Assembly: GCA_951802425.1 (NCBI GenBank)
Contig: OX637795.1
Location: 186,001-250,000, forward strand
DNA: 64,000 bases
Origin: Clavaria fumosa
Lineage: Eukaryota; Basidiomycota; Agaricomycetes; Agaricales; Clavariaceae
Reading direction: 5' to 3'
The position numbers and the translations under genes were made by a program. Of this stretch, positions 32,234-44,746 are shown piece after piece (positions within the stretch are counted from its first letter, which is position 1; each line of letters opens with the position of its first letter). A model generated the notes under the pieces. That model saw only the letters and a program-made list of their open reading frames with translations. It made no database searches and was not told the origin of the DNA.

Positions 32234-33600
32234 TATCCTTTTCATGTATGAGACATGTCCAGCAGAGATATAAGGATATCCATCTCCTGTATGAGACATG
32301 TCCAGTGGAGATATATGAATATCCTTTTCATGTATGAGACCTGTCCAGTGGAGAGATATTAGGATATCCTTTTCATGTATGAGACCTGTCCAGTGGAGAG
32401 ATATTAGGATATCCTTTTCATGTATGAGACCTGTCCAGTGGAGAGATATTAGGATATCCTTTTCATGTATGAGACCTGTCCAGTGGAGAGATATTAGGAT
32501 ATCCTTTTCATGTATGAGACCTGTCCAGTGGAGAGATATTAGGATATCCCTCTCCAGTATGAGACCTGTCCAGCAGAGATATTAGGATATCCTTTGCATG
32601 AATGAGACATGTCCAGCAGAGATATAGGGATATCCTTTCATGCATGAGACCTGTCCAGCAGAGATATTAGGATATCCTTTTCATGTATGAGACATGTCCA
32701 GTGGAGACATAAGGATATCCCTCTCCTGTATCAGACATGTCCAGCAGAGACATAAGGATATCCTTTTCATGTATGAGACATGTCTAGCAGAGATATAAGG
32801 ATATCCATCTCCTGTATGAGACATGTCCAGTGGAGATATATGGATATCCTTTTCATGTATGAGACCTGTCCAGTGGAGAGATATTAGGATATCCTTTTCA
32901 TGTATGAGACCTGTCCAGTGGAGAGATATTAGGATATCCCTCTCCAGTATGAGACCTGTCCAGCAGAGATATTAGGATATCCTTCTCCTGTTTGAGACAT
33001 GTGCAGCGGAGATATAAGGATATCCCTTTCCTGCATGAGACATGTCCAGCAGAGATATACAGATATCCCTCCCCTGTATGAGACATGTCCAGCAGAGATA
33101 TAAGGATATCCTTTTCATGCATGAGACATGTCCAGCAGAGATATAAGGATATCCATCTCCTGTATGAGACATGTCCAATGGAGATATAAGGATATCCTTT
33201 TCATGTATGAGACCTGTCCAGCAGAGATATTAGGATATCCCTCCCCTGTATGAGACATGTCCAGTGGAGATATAAGGATATCCTTTTCATGTATGAGACC
33301 TGTCCAGTGGAGAGATATTAGGATATCCCTCTCCAGTATGAGACCTGTCCAGCAGAGATATTAGGATATCCTTTTCATGTATGAGACATGTCCAGCAGAG
33401 ACATAAGGATATCCCTCTCCTGTATCAGACATGTCCAGTGGAGACATAAGGATATCCTTTTCATGTATGAGACATGTCCAGCAGAGACATCAGGATATCC
33501 CTCTCCCATATCACACATGTCCAGTGGAGTAAATGGGATGTCCCTCTCCTGTAAATAGGATATCTCTCTCCTGCATGAGACATGTCTAGTGGATATATTA
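32234..33600. repeat. 43-45-bp minisatellite, right block (about 31 units)
   Basis: Continuation of the left block. Five nearly identical 45-bp units (about 32327-32550, with GTGGAGAGATATTAGG) form a recently amplified run, while the rest are 43-44 bp. Decayed units close the array near 33590. Confidence 0.93.
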
Positions 33601-33631
33601 ACCCAAATCTATCAAACTTAACTGGATAACT

Positions 33632-36600
33632 TTACACCACCTCCCATTGCATACTCTGCCACAAGATATTCCTTGCATGCATTTCAAATTTTTCCCATAC
33701 TGCTCTCTGCTTGTGAGCATAGCAGGCCAGCCCACTTCTTGCATTTCCTACATCATTCGCCATTTGCTCCCATTTATCCTTTTTATGCTTGAAAAAGGCT
33801 GCTGTCCACTCCATTTCATGCTGCAGTAAAGTGACTTCCTCATCCCAGTGATTGAACCTTGCACTTGCCCTCAACCAAATTGCTTTATAGACTAAATATT
33901 TTTCAGCTTTTCCAACATAACATATCATACAGTCCACTCACATTCTTTCATTCCCTTGCTGCATTCTCCATCCTTCATCCCACTATCCAACCTCAACAGC
34001 CAGGATGATTTTTCCAATCGCTGACCAATTCTGTTTTCTTCAACCACATCCCCAGGCATTTTCAAGTCATCCTTTGTGATGTCTTGATACTTAAGATCCA
34101 ATGACCCCAGCCTCTGGACAGCACTTCATGCTCTCTTGTATTCCCTGACTGCTTGCTGTATCCGTGACTCCATGCAGTGCACTTGGCTCCAGGCTCTCAT
34201 AGCAATTCATTGACTCTGAGAGTTTCGGACCTGAACAATTCATACCTCAGTTCCAGTCAGTATATGGATGCTCTATGAGCCCTACCTGTTCTCTGAATAT
34301 AAGAGACTTCTCCCCCAAGGCAATCCTAAGTTGTTCAAGGGCATTGATCATCTGTCCAACCTGGAGTTTCACTTCACAGGCTGCCATGTCTGCCAAGCCA
34401 CTTTCCATGTGATTCTCCCAACCCATTTTTGATGGAAGGGATATAGCCACAACCTCAGGCTGAAACCCACCACTGTCATCCTCCCACTCATCACCTGAAT
34501 CACCCTCAAGTTCACTTTCATCTGCCTTGTACAAGGGATAGTTTTCTTCCAAGTCAATAGCTGACTTGGTTTCTGCCTGCTGCTGTTGTGCATTCTTCCA
34601 CTTGGTAAGGATTGAATGTGCTGGTTTTAAATGCATCAAACAAATATCTATGACCATAAGAACACATACTTACATGCTTTGATCATCTTCTTCCAATTAG
34701 AATCATTCATGTGGTTGTCAAGAACTTCCTGTCAATGAACTTGAGACATTCCTCTGGTATGGCTGGCTGCTTTGCCAAGGGTTGACCAGAGACTTTCCAA
34801 AATTTCACCATCCAATTGCCCAACTCCTTGAATTTGTTCAAGGAGAAAAGTGCGAAGCCCTCCTTGATATGTGCTCCCAAGTGAAATTTCCCCACTGTCA
34901 TGATAATCTCCAGGTCTTCATCAAGATGCAGGTAATTGCTTGCTTCAACTCAGTCCCAAAAGTGCTTTCCCCATTTGCATCCTATGTCATAGACAAAAAG
35001 CACCTTCTTGATGACTTCTACCCTCTGGAGGGCTTGGCAAAGTGAATAATCAATGTTCATCTGCCTGACCAAAAAGACTTAGCTGAGACACCTTAGAGAA
35101 ATCAGTCTTACCTCTCCCCCTTTTGAAAATTGACAAAGCTGTGTGGATAAAAGCATCCATGATGTGCACAAGCACATACACCACCCCCAGTAGCTCATAG
35201 GTGATCTCGTTTTCGTCCACTATGACCATTCACCTGAGTAATTGCTCGATGATTGTGACATCTTGGATTCTAAGGCATGTTATCAGTGAGTATCCTGAAT
35301 AGTGTTTGACTTGAAGAGTCACTTGTTTTGCTTCAACAGATGCCATGATGTGAGCCTGGTAGGGCTTATCCTCAACCATAAAACCTCTTCCATCACTTAA
35401 GGAGACATCATCCTCAGGGCATTTCGACTTCACATTCTCCAGTTTAAAGTTTCCATCAGCTACAATACATCGGTGATAAATGCTTCTGTAATCTTTAATC
35501 AATTCTTGCATTTGGAATGAATTTATTATAATAAACCTATGGATTCCTAGACTCTTTCACCTCTTCAACTGCTACATTTATTCCAGGTTGTGGGCAGGTA
35601 GGGCAAAATAGTACAAGATCACCAGGTGTCTGCTCTTGCTCAGGATGATGCACAAATCCAGCCCTCTTCAGCATTTCCAAATACCTCCATTGCCTTGACA
35701 CCCTCATCAGCTCACGGTAGTGATTCTAGAAACCTTGGGGTTAGGATGTTGCATCTATTTCTAATCAGCAAATCTTGTTACTTACAGGGAGTGAGGAAGG
35801 AAATCCACTGTTAGTCATTCTCTGCAGCTTTGAGTAGAAGCCACATGCTGCAGTCTTGCTCTCCATAACACTAATATGAAACAATTTGAGGACATTGAAT
35901 GTGAATGCAGTTGAGGGCTTCTGAAGACTTGCAGGGAAAAGGCACATCTGATGCAGCTGGAGATGAGTAGATGGTGCATTTGGACAGATGCACCATTTCG
36001 CTGGATGCTTGAAAACACCAGAGCTGGTTACAAATGTTAATCCATGAGTCTGTTGAAAGCCGCCCATCCCTGGCAGCAGTTCTTCTAGAGACCCATCATC
36101 ATTGGAATCCTCATCCCAGATTCTTTGTTCATCAATCACGGTGTGAGGAAGTCCAGCCTTGTATCCAGGGCACAAATTGCCACCATGGCCAAGATTGATG
36201 GTAAGCCCCATATCTCCAAGGTTGCTCCTGTCAAAAAATGTTCCCGTCCATTTTTTGAATTGATGAAATGGGTGGCACTGGTGTTGCAGAAGGCAGCAAT
36301 CAAGGCAGACAAGTTGGGTGCTGTACAAACAGTCAAAACACTGGTATAAAGCCAAGGGTTTGTGACAAAGCATGCAGTCCTGATTTTCAGGAGGTGCCTC
36401 AAGCTCCATTATCTCAGAGAGAAACAGATTGCATGCATTGTCCTTCCATTCTTGAAGGAAATCATTTTGTGTCTGCAGAATGTCAATGTAAATCAAAATT
36501 GGTTAGAATCAATTCAACTACCTTCCCCTTTCTTGGCCTTTTTGAATTTGGATTTGAACTTTCCTGTCCAGGCAATATGTCTGCCTTCCCAGAATCCAAT

Positions 36601-36660
36601 TTGTCATACAGATGGCTGGGCTCCCTTGCTCGTTTTTTAGGTTGAGATGGGGATTGAGAA
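33632..36660 (-). pseudogene. KDZ-family transposase with CxC2-like cysteine cluster, decayed
   Basis: Read from high to low coordinates. First is a Ser/Lys/Arg-rich start (about 36660-36500). Then comes a Cys cluster (36400-36150: CMLCHKPLALYQCFDC, LVCLDCCLLQHQCHPFH, FKKWTGTFFDRSNLGDMGL), typical of the CxC2 domain that precedes KDZ transposases. Next is a block with ADGNFKLENVK and PEDDVSLSDGRGFMV (35511-35330), which contains the first catalytic Asp region. The pieces VGKFHLGAHIKEGFALFSLN (34901-34800), LPSKMGWENHMESGLADM (34420) and a basic helical C-terminus (33937-33632, YKAIWLRASARFNHWDEEV) follow. Multiple frame changes and stops separate them, some possibly introns. Gypsy copy C is inserted in the first coding block. 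Family recognition is from memory. Confidence 0.72.
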
Positions 36661-36683
36661 CCTGCTCTAGTGTTTTGAGTGAT

Positions 36684-36973
36684 TATCAGACTGGGTCTCA
36701 CACAACTTAAGGGTAAGGTCATGACAACAATACTAAGATAAGGGGAAAAGAGTACAAAAAAGGAAAAGCGAAAGTACTTATAGCAAATGCCTTGGCACTT
36801 GCTGGTGTTCCCATGCTCAGACCCTCGAATCATGTGACACATCCAGGCCTCAGGTCATGTGATCTTACGATAATGTAATCCCACCCCAGCCACAGGTCAT
36901 GTGACCTTCCAACAACCCTCCCCAGTTTCTCCACAACTCCTCTTTGGGATGGCTTATGTAAGCAATCCTAACA
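36684..36973 (-). repeat. 3' LTR of gypsy copy C
   Basis: Plus-strand reading starts TATCAGACTGGGTC and ends ATCCTAACA. The purine tract (read as TCACCCCCCTCTTAAG) adjoins at 36974. Confidence 0.92.
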
Positions 36974-36984
36974 TCACCCCCCTC

Positions 36985-39900
36985 TTAAGGCTGGGCATCC
37001 TGACCAGCTAGCTTGGCTTTGTCAGGGTGGGCAAGGAAGAAGTCCCAGAGCAGCAACGTTACGTTAGTGAGGTTCCTATGGGGCTCCCAAGTGTTTTCCT
37101 CCACTGGGTCTGCTTGCTTGTTGTCAAGCTTTTTAGAGGGCCGGTCCATCTTCAAGTTCCTAGTGTCCAGCCTGACCAGATCTCCTTTGGAGTACTCCCA
37201 ACTCAGGCGCTTCCCCTTATCATAGCTCTTTTTCATCACTGCTGCCACTTTCTCCATTGCCTCTTTAGCTGCTCTTTGGGATTCTGTGAGCTTAGCCAGC
37301 CACTCATCTGCTGCTGGGTTCACCCCTGTAGGTGGGCGGAGTCCCCATGCCGGCCGTAGTCGAGGAAGAAGGGTGTCTGCCCTGTTGCTGAGTGCTCGCG
37401 GTTATTAAGGGTGAATTCTGCTGTCAACAACCACTCAGCCCAGTTGTCCTGGAGGTGATCCACATAGGCCTGGAGATAGATCTCCATCTCCTGGTTTGCC
37501 CATTCCGTCTGTCCATCAGTCTGCAGATGAAAGGCTGTACTTGGATTTGCCTTTACCCAAATCATGGAGTAGAACTCCTTCATGAAGCTGGACACAAACT
37601 GGGAGCCTCAGTCACTCACGACCTTGTGAGGGACTCCATGGTCATGAAACACTCGATCTTGGAGGAGGTGTGCCGCTCCAAGTCCTGTGAGGTCAAGCCC
37701 AATCACTTCGAGCAGTGTCCATTTCATGAACTTGTTGATGATGACAAGGATGGCGTTATGTCCATGGGAGAGGGGGAGGGGACCAACTATGTCCCACGAG
37801 ATCACCAACCAGGGACCATCGGGAACAGGGTGTGGGTGGAGTGGGGCCACACACTTGGTATGGTTGGGCTTGGTCCACTGGCATGTCTCACACCCCTGAG
37901 CATACCGATCCACATCCGATCCACATCCTTCACCATATCTGGCCACCAATAACTCTTTATCAGTGCCACCCTCAACTTCTGGGGGCCTGGGTGTCCAGCA
38001 GCAGGAAGGTCATGCTCGAACTCGAGGACAGCCTCATGAGCTCCCAGAGGAACCCAAGTGACTTCCTCTTCTGCCAGAGTCCTGTCCGATCTCTCATCCA
38101 CTCATCATCAAGCTGCTCTGGCTTCTGTATGTGTGCCATGCTATTTTTCTGGAGTAGTGTCTCCATTTCCGATGTGAACAACACATGGAATTCCATTTCT
38201 GGGAAAACCTGCACCAGTGCATCCTCCTCCACCATCTCTCCATAGTCCAGTCTCCAGGAGAGTGCATCTGCCTTTGTATTCGACTTGCCAGTGCAATACT
38301 TTATCTCAAAGTCAAAGCACTGGAGCTCTCCAACCCAACAGACCTGCCTCAGTTTCAACTTTTGGGGCTTCCGGAAGTACTGGAGGTTTGCATGGTCCAT
38401 CCAGATCTCAATCGTCTCATCCGCTCCAATGAGGTATGCCTGCCACTCACGAAGTGCCCGAATCACAGCCAAGAACTCCTTGTCATACATGTTGTAGTTC
38501 TTCTCAGCTGCAGTGAGGGCCTTGGGGATATAGTCAACAACTCTCCAGGTTCCATCCATCTGCTGCTGCGAGAGCACTCCACCAGTTGCCAGGTTACTTG
38601 CATCTGTCTCTACCTTCCATCTCCCTTTGTCCTGAGGCAGAGCCAAGACTGGGGCTGATATGAGTGCCTGGCAGAGATCTCGGAAGGCTGCTTCCTCCTC
38701 CTCCCATTTCCATGGAACATTCCCAGTCAGCTGGAAGAGTGGCTTTGCCCAGGCAGAAAGATTCAGGATGTGCTGGTGGAGGTAGTTCAACATCCCATTG
38801 AACCTCTGGACATCCTTCATATTCCTAGGACATGGCCAATCTCAGACTGCTGCACCCTCGGCTGGGTCATGCTCTAGCCAGTTGTGAGAGATCTTCATCC
38901 CCAGGAAGAAGATCTCACTCTTCTCGAACTCGCACTTGCTGAGTCTGAGACACAGCCCATTCTCTCCAAACTTCCTCAAGACCCAATCCATGAAATACCA
39001 GTGTGTTGCCAAATCCTCTGCAAACACAATCACGTCATCCACATAAGCCTGGACATGTCCTCCAGCAATCTCCTCCCTCAACACATGATTCATGAAGCGC
39101 TGGAAGGTGGCAGGTGCATTCTGCAGTCCAAACCACATGACAGCTGGTTTGAAGAGTCCATGTGGTGTCAGGAAGGTGCAGCAGTGCTGGTGCTCAGGCC
39201 AGACCTGCGTAGATGGGAAACCTCCCTTCGCATCAATCTTAGAGTAGATTGATGCTCCTTTAAGCACATCCACTGTGTCTCAGATGCTGGGGAGGGGGTA
39301 CTTGTCCTTGATCAGGTGTGCATTCAGTTGATAATTGGCTGCAGCTTGTCCTTCTCATGTTTGAAGAAGAAGGGGCTGGCATACGGGGATTTCAAGGGCC
39401 AGATTCGTCCAGAAGCAAGCTGCTTGTCCACCCAATGGTTCATCTCCACCATCTCCTCCCTCGTCAGTGAGTATAGCTTGGAGGAGAGGTGCTCAGGGTC
39501 CTTTTTGAACTCAATCTTAATATCAAAGTCCAGTTGGGAGTGGGGAAGTTCATCCCACTTTGCTTCACTAAAAACCAAAGGGTAGGGGCTGGGCCAATTG
39601 GAGGTTGGGCCAGAGTTGGGAAAACAGGTGTCCGGAATACTTGTGGATGCAAGGGTACTCGTTTTCGGGGATGCAGGGGCTCGAGGGGATGGGAAACACT
39701 GTGGGGGGCAGCAGGTAAGGCTTAGCTCTGCCTTTGGCCAGTTGATATCTGGGTTATGTCACTTGAGCCAGTCATGCCCAAGGATGACCTTGTGGGACTG
39801 GGACTTTCCCAGCAGAAAGTGGACCTGCTCTTGGTAGTCACCAACCCTCACCAGCAACTCTATCCCGTACCAGACTTTTTCCATCTCTGTTCTGTGTCCC

Positions 39901-41153
39901 ATCCACATTATACATGGTGATTGGGTTCAGCAGGGGAGATGGCTCCAGTCCCACTCCTTTCGCCCACTTCATGTCCATGAAGCAGTTGGTGCACCCTGAG
40001 TCAACAAGGGCCTTCGTCATGGCCAACTTGCCAGTGCTGAGAGCCTCCAAGTGCACCTGGATGGCTAGCTCTCATGGCACACATTTCCCCACTTCCAGCC
40101 ACACCACAGTTAGGCACTCTGCCAGTCTCACTTCCTCCTCTACCTCAGCCCCAATTTGGGTATGTCTCCACTGCAAGATAGTATATCAGGGTATACTTGC
40201 AGTGGGCACAGGGACAGAAAGGGGGCTGGCACAGTTCTTCTCCCCAGTGGGAGTCCTCCTCTCTCTCTCATACAGCTCTATGCAGGCTCAGAGCTGCGCA
40301 ATCTCTTTCTCATATCCCTCCACCATTTTGGGGGCACATGGTACTGCACAGGTTTGGGCCCTTGGGACCTGCAGATGTGTATCAGGCAGGGGGCAGAATC
40401 GGACAGCATGGCCAGTCTGGTGGCATCGGAAACAACATCAGCCCATCCTTGGGCCATGGCCACATCCAGAGGCCACGGAAAGGTCGCACCAGGTTGCGGT
40501 AGGGTTGCCATGGGTCTTGCAGAGGTTGCGAAAGGTTGTGCAGGGGTTGCGATGGGTCACAGTATCCATTCCATGAGTATCCCATCCAGTCATCTTTGCT
40601 GGGCATCAAGTCTTTCTGCCAGCATCCTCCATTCTCCATAAGTCTCTGGCATTGGGGAGACACCATAGATTCTCTCCACCAACCTCCTACTCAGGTTCAA
40701 CTCCAGCCAATGGACTAGGACTCCTGAGCCCTTCTCTGCACTCAACTCTGCTCAACAGACCAGTGTCTCAAACCTCACAAAGAACTCCAGTGCTGTCATG
40801 GCACCCTGTTTCAACCCAGCAATATCTGCAAGGGCTGTTGCATGGTCGTTCAGGTCATCGAAAACTTGCTTCATCTCCTCCACAAACTCTGCCCAGGTTC
40901 CAGCCTTGCCACTACCCAGGATCTCTTCCACCTTCATATTTGCCCATTCTGCAGTGAATCCATCTCCAGCAATTTTTCTCAGAGCAAAGAGGACCTTCAC
41001 AAGGTCCACAGCATAGGTAGTCGGGTTCGCCATAAACAAGAGGCAAAGGGATTGGAGGAATGTACGGAAGTTCCTTTTCTGCCCATCAAAGGGGGCAACA
41101 GCTAGGTCCAGCATTCTATAGCACTGTAAAATAAAATTCCGGGCCTTTGGCAC
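36985..41153 (-). pseudogene. gag-pol of gypsy copy C, broken
   Basis: Gag from about 41114 (LDLAVAPFDGQKRNF), knuckle region (about 40430), protease (40056-39838, ALVDSGCTNCF) and RT (39578-38842, with AYVDDVIVFAEDL). RNase H follows (38700-38250, TDASNLATGGVL), then integrase (38101-37320, SWDIVGPLPL; FHLQTDGQTEWANQ has Trp where copy F has Arg). Near 37110 the linker and most of the chromodomain are deleted: DNKQA joins directly to PVEENTWEPHRN. Frame changes, TGA stops and TG/CA replacements of CG are spread throughout. Confidence 0.87.
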
Positions 41154-41691
41154 TTAGGATTTCTTCCATCACTTAACAGTCCTGTCCTCTCAGGTTGCTC
41201 TTCTAGGTACTTATGTACCTATGGAACTCTTATTCTATGAAACTATTGCTAGCGTGGGGCCCAAATGGTGTCCCAGGTGGTCACTCCACAACTCTTAATG
41301 AGTTGCCCATGTGCCCTTCTGACAATGGTCACAGAGCAAGGGCCCTGTCCACTGGACCAGGAAACTACAGAAAGACTATGTAGAGGGCCTTTCCTTGCCC
41401 TGTACACTACACGATTCACTGGGAGGGGTATGGTGGCTGTAAAATAAAGTTCCAGGCCTTGGGCACTTGGTATCACATGGGGAGGGTCACAGTAGACTTC
41501 CTCCAGGTCTGGTCACATGTATCTACACACTGTAAAAATTTCATGCAGTTCTGTTACACACTGCGGGCAGGGTAAAGAAGAAGAGGATGATAGGGGCTGA
41601 GCCATGACAACATGTCACAGTTTGAGATTAAGGGTCCAGGCTAGCTGGGTTAGGACACAGAACTAGGATGGACAGGTGGATCTTAGTATTA

Positions 41692-41980
41692 TATCAGACT
41701 GGGTCTCACACAACTTAAGGGTAAGGTCATGATGACAATACTAAGATAAGGGAAAAGAGTACAAAAAAGGAAAAGTGAAAGTACTTATAGCAAATGCCTT
41801 GGCACTTGCTGGCATTCCCATGCTTGGACCCTCGGATCACGTGATGCGCCCAGGCCTCAGGTCATGTGCTCTTACGATTATGTAATCCCACCCCAGCCAC
41901 AGGTCATGTGACCTTCCAACAACCCTCCCCAGTTTCTCCACAACTCCTCTTTGGGATGGCTTATGTAAGCGATCCTAACA
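41692..41980 (-). repeat. 5' LTR of gypsy copy C
   Basis: 289 bp, same ends as the 3' LTR, with the transcript-start motif AATACTAAGAT (plus-strand reading) near 41737. Confidence 0.92.
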
Positions 41981-41985
41981 GTGAT

Positions 41986-42300
41986 CTGCTGATCCTTTTT
42001 CCTGACCTTTCTCCCCCTTGAGTGCTTTTTTACAGTGTATGTTCTCTCCACTACTCATCCTTCCTTCCCAATGACTGACCACATCTTGAGTGAGGTTCAA
42101 CACTGTCAGTGTCACATGATGTGCACTCAACATCTCAACACATGATCAGTCACATGATTTTGTGTCTCGTGCTCATGCTCTCATCTCAAGCCAATCAGGC
42201 TTCTTGTTGCTGACATAAGGAGGTAGCATCGAAGCAGCCACCCTGGCATCCGAAGACACCTGGGTGGCTCAATTCACAAGGTCACATAAGGCGAAACAGT
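41986..42300. other. unassigned flank right of copy C
   Basis: Probably the continuation of the KDZ element upstream of its first coding block, because copy C cleanly splits that block. No other feature seen. Confidence 0.4.
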
Positions 42301-42349
42301 ATCTAGTTACAGGGAATTGTGTAGACACAGCGAACAAGACAAAATTATA

Positions 42350-42620
42350 CATAGCTCAGACAATATTATACATAAGACGCAGCAACTTCCATACACCATC
42401 CACAATGGCTGGAGTTCCGTATAACAGGCGAGTTGCCCATCCCATAGGGCTCTTTGGCAAGGGTGTGTTGCCCAAGCCAGAGGGTTTCTTGTTGGCCCAA
42501 CCACAATGGCAGCTTGCTTGGTAATTGCCCGATCTGCTGTCCAGTAGCTTGAATGTGAGGGTCCAAATTGCATCACACTTTGGGCACTGGAGGGCGGAGG
42601 TGGTGGACCCAGATGTATTC
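42350..42620 (-). other. possible coding scrap with two Cys pairs
   Basis: A minus-strand frame contains ALQCPKCDAIW and ASCHCGWANKK, a zinc-ribbon-like pairing, after the end of the H3-like gene. It could be another gene's exon or chance. Confidence 0.3.
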
Positions 42621-42659
42621 CAAGGCGAATCGGTGAGACAAAAGAAGGATTGAGGTGTG

Positions 42660-43927
42660 GGCACCCAGACCCTCCTCCTCCTTGAGAAGATCTGGCAGAA
42701 TTCAGAGGATCAAGAAACATTCAATGAAATTTTTGATGATAAGTTTGGTGAGGAATGGAATAGCCAGATGGGGAAAGAAATTGGCTTGGCCAAAGCCAAT
42801 GATGTGATTGAAATATGCACTGGGCATCATCAGCATTGGAAGCAGGGGTGGGGCCAAGACATACCTTTGAGCAAAATCCATCACTGCTTTGCGTGATGCC
42901 ACATTCTCCCAAACTCCACCACAAACCTCAAGAACAAGAAGTGAATGTACTTCCTTTGCAAACTCAAGGAGATCTTGCCTGAAAACTTCAGCAGGAAACT
43001 TTCAAAAAGGTAGACTACATCAGTAAGCGACCATTTGATGGTACAGATGAGCTTATGCTTTCAACTTGGATTCCTGAGTTATTAGCACAATGGAGGTCAC
43101 CATTCTCAGGATTGGCATGGGTAAACAGGAATATGACAAGCCTCCAGACTCCAAATCTGTTTGGAGCAGTCAGCTGTGTTCAATCATAATAAAACTGACT
43201 CACACTTGAAAGCCTTTGATGATATCCTTCAGGACTTTCTGATGCTTGGCCAATGATTTTAGATTTGCTGCATTGATGTGCAAGACTACCTCTTTTGTAA
43301 GTAACATTCTTCTCCCAGATATGCCAGCGAACCAGCCCACCAGGGTATTGGCAACAGAAATATATGGATTGCCTTGGGTAGGGATTGTGCAGAGTTGAAT
43401 GTTGATGATGGCCAAGGAATTCATGTTTTGCCATGCATAATTGCCCCTAAGTGTCGTGGGCTTAATGTGCCCAATGACACTTTTGATGGGCTCACCATTA
43501 TGGTAGAGAGGCTGTAATTCAACAACCTGTGTCAATAAACTGGTGTTGATAAAGATTGGCAGTTACATAGAAGGGTTCAGCTCGATCCTTTGAGCCTAAA
43601 TGACAGGCCATGCTGCTCACTCACAGGAGTCACAGTCCAAAAGATGTCCACCATTGCCGCAACTGCAGCACCACTGCAAGAAGTCAGTACTATATTGGAT
43701 AGAGTTAAGTAGCTTACTTCATCATTTGGGGCTCTGTCACCTGTCTGTGTCCCTTGATCAGCTTGATCAAATTGACAGCAGAGTCGAGGACTCACCCTAA
43801 TTCCAATCAGTTGAGCAATAGGTTGAGCAATAGGCTGCGCATTTTGTTTGATGGCAGACAGGTGAAGGGTCACTCTCACACATGGGGCACCAGTTGACCT
43901 GGATGGCGATTGTTTCGTTCTTGGCAT
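42660..43927 (-). CDS. gene with a histone-H3-tail-like N-terminus and PHD-like Cys cluster
   Basis: Exon 1 (43927-43718) starts MPRTKQSPSRSTG. Aligned without gaps to the H3 tail, 9 of 20 positions are identical, including R2, T3, K4, Q5, S10, T11, G12 and R17. A 44-nt intron (GTAAGC...GCAG) leads to exon 2 at 43673 with CCSCGNGGHLLDCDSC (C-x2-C-x8-C-x2-C, like the first half of a PHD finger). Downstream pieces: 43535-43200 (YHNGEPIKSVIGHIKP, NPYISVANTLVGWFAGI) and about 42950-42700 (VCGGVWENVASRKAVMDFAQ, FLTKLIIKNFIECFL). From memory, predicted Agaricomycete proteins share this order with an even closer H3 tail, but I could not check. Exon borders after exon 2 are unclear and some decay is possible. 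Role unknown; a chromatin-directed role is inferred only. Confidence 0.6.
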
Positions 43928-44210
43928 TTGACAGTTCGTGGTCAAAGTGCTTAGCCACTAAGCCACTCAGTGGTCACGTGACATACACATATGAGCAAAA
44001 CCTCACCTTATAACAGGTATGGAGTTTGACAAATTACAAGTAATAATTACAAGTTTCATGAAAAAAGTACATGGTCAGGGCAGAAAGGATACTCAATGTG
44101 GCCAGCATTGAATATCCTCTCTACCCCTCCCCTACTATGACATGAATAACTACTGCTACAGTGCGCAAAAGACAAAAAAAGGATAAGTTGTCAGTGGATG
44201 TTGGGTGTGA

Positions 44211-44580
44211 AGACCAGTGAGTTGGGATGCGTCAAGGATGTGGTTGTGCTGGAGGGATAGTCAGTGTCAATGTCAGTAAAATAGTAAATAGATATGCATA
44301 AAACACCCACATTCCCTGCCCCAGACCAACAAATACAAGTGTCAGGTGCAAAGACCTGTGTGTCAGGTGTGAAGACCGGTGAGTCGGGATGCGTTGAGGA
44401 TGTGGTTGTGCTGGAGGGATAGTCAGTCAGTAAAACAGTAAATGGAAATGCACAAAACACCCACATTCCCTGCCCCAGACCAACAAATACAAGTGTCAGG
44501 TGCAAAGACCCATGTGTTGAGAAACACTTTGCCAGAAGGATAGCCAGTGTCAACATGAGTAAAATGGTAAATGGACTTGC
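44211..44580. repeat. tandem duplication, unit 154-162 bp
   Basis: Two full copies and a partial third, containing CACCCACATTCCCTGCCCCA. The unit start recurs 162 bp apart and the inner motif 154 bp apart, because of an 8-bp indel. Confidence 0.8.
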
Positions 44581-44746
44581 ACCAAAGTGCCTGCGGCCCC
44601 AGATCATATGCCTCAGACTCTTCGCTTTCTTTACTTAAAACACCACCATGGCTGCCAAAGGTGCAAGTCTTTCTTGATCGCACCTCTTCCACTGATGTTG
44701 CTAGGCACCAAATTAGGCTTCGTTTTTGGGTTGCCTTGGTGCCATG

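Larger units (their letters stand above)
36684..41980 (-). mobile_element. Ty3/gypsy chromovirus copy C, both LTRs present, decayed
   Basis: LTRs at 41980-41692 (5', 289 bp) and 36973-36684 (3', 290 bp), flanked by the 5-bp duplication GTGAT (36679-36683, 41981-41985). The self-priming site ATCTTAGTATT (plus-strand reading) is at 41680-41690. It is inserted into the N-terminal part of the KDZ transposase gene in the same orientation. Confidence 0.93.

Noticed and set aside
29995..33600. CRISPR-like array or repeat protein
   Set aside because: Units are contiguous without unique spacers, the organism is eukaryotic, and the open frames are a product of a 43-bp period cycling through all frames.
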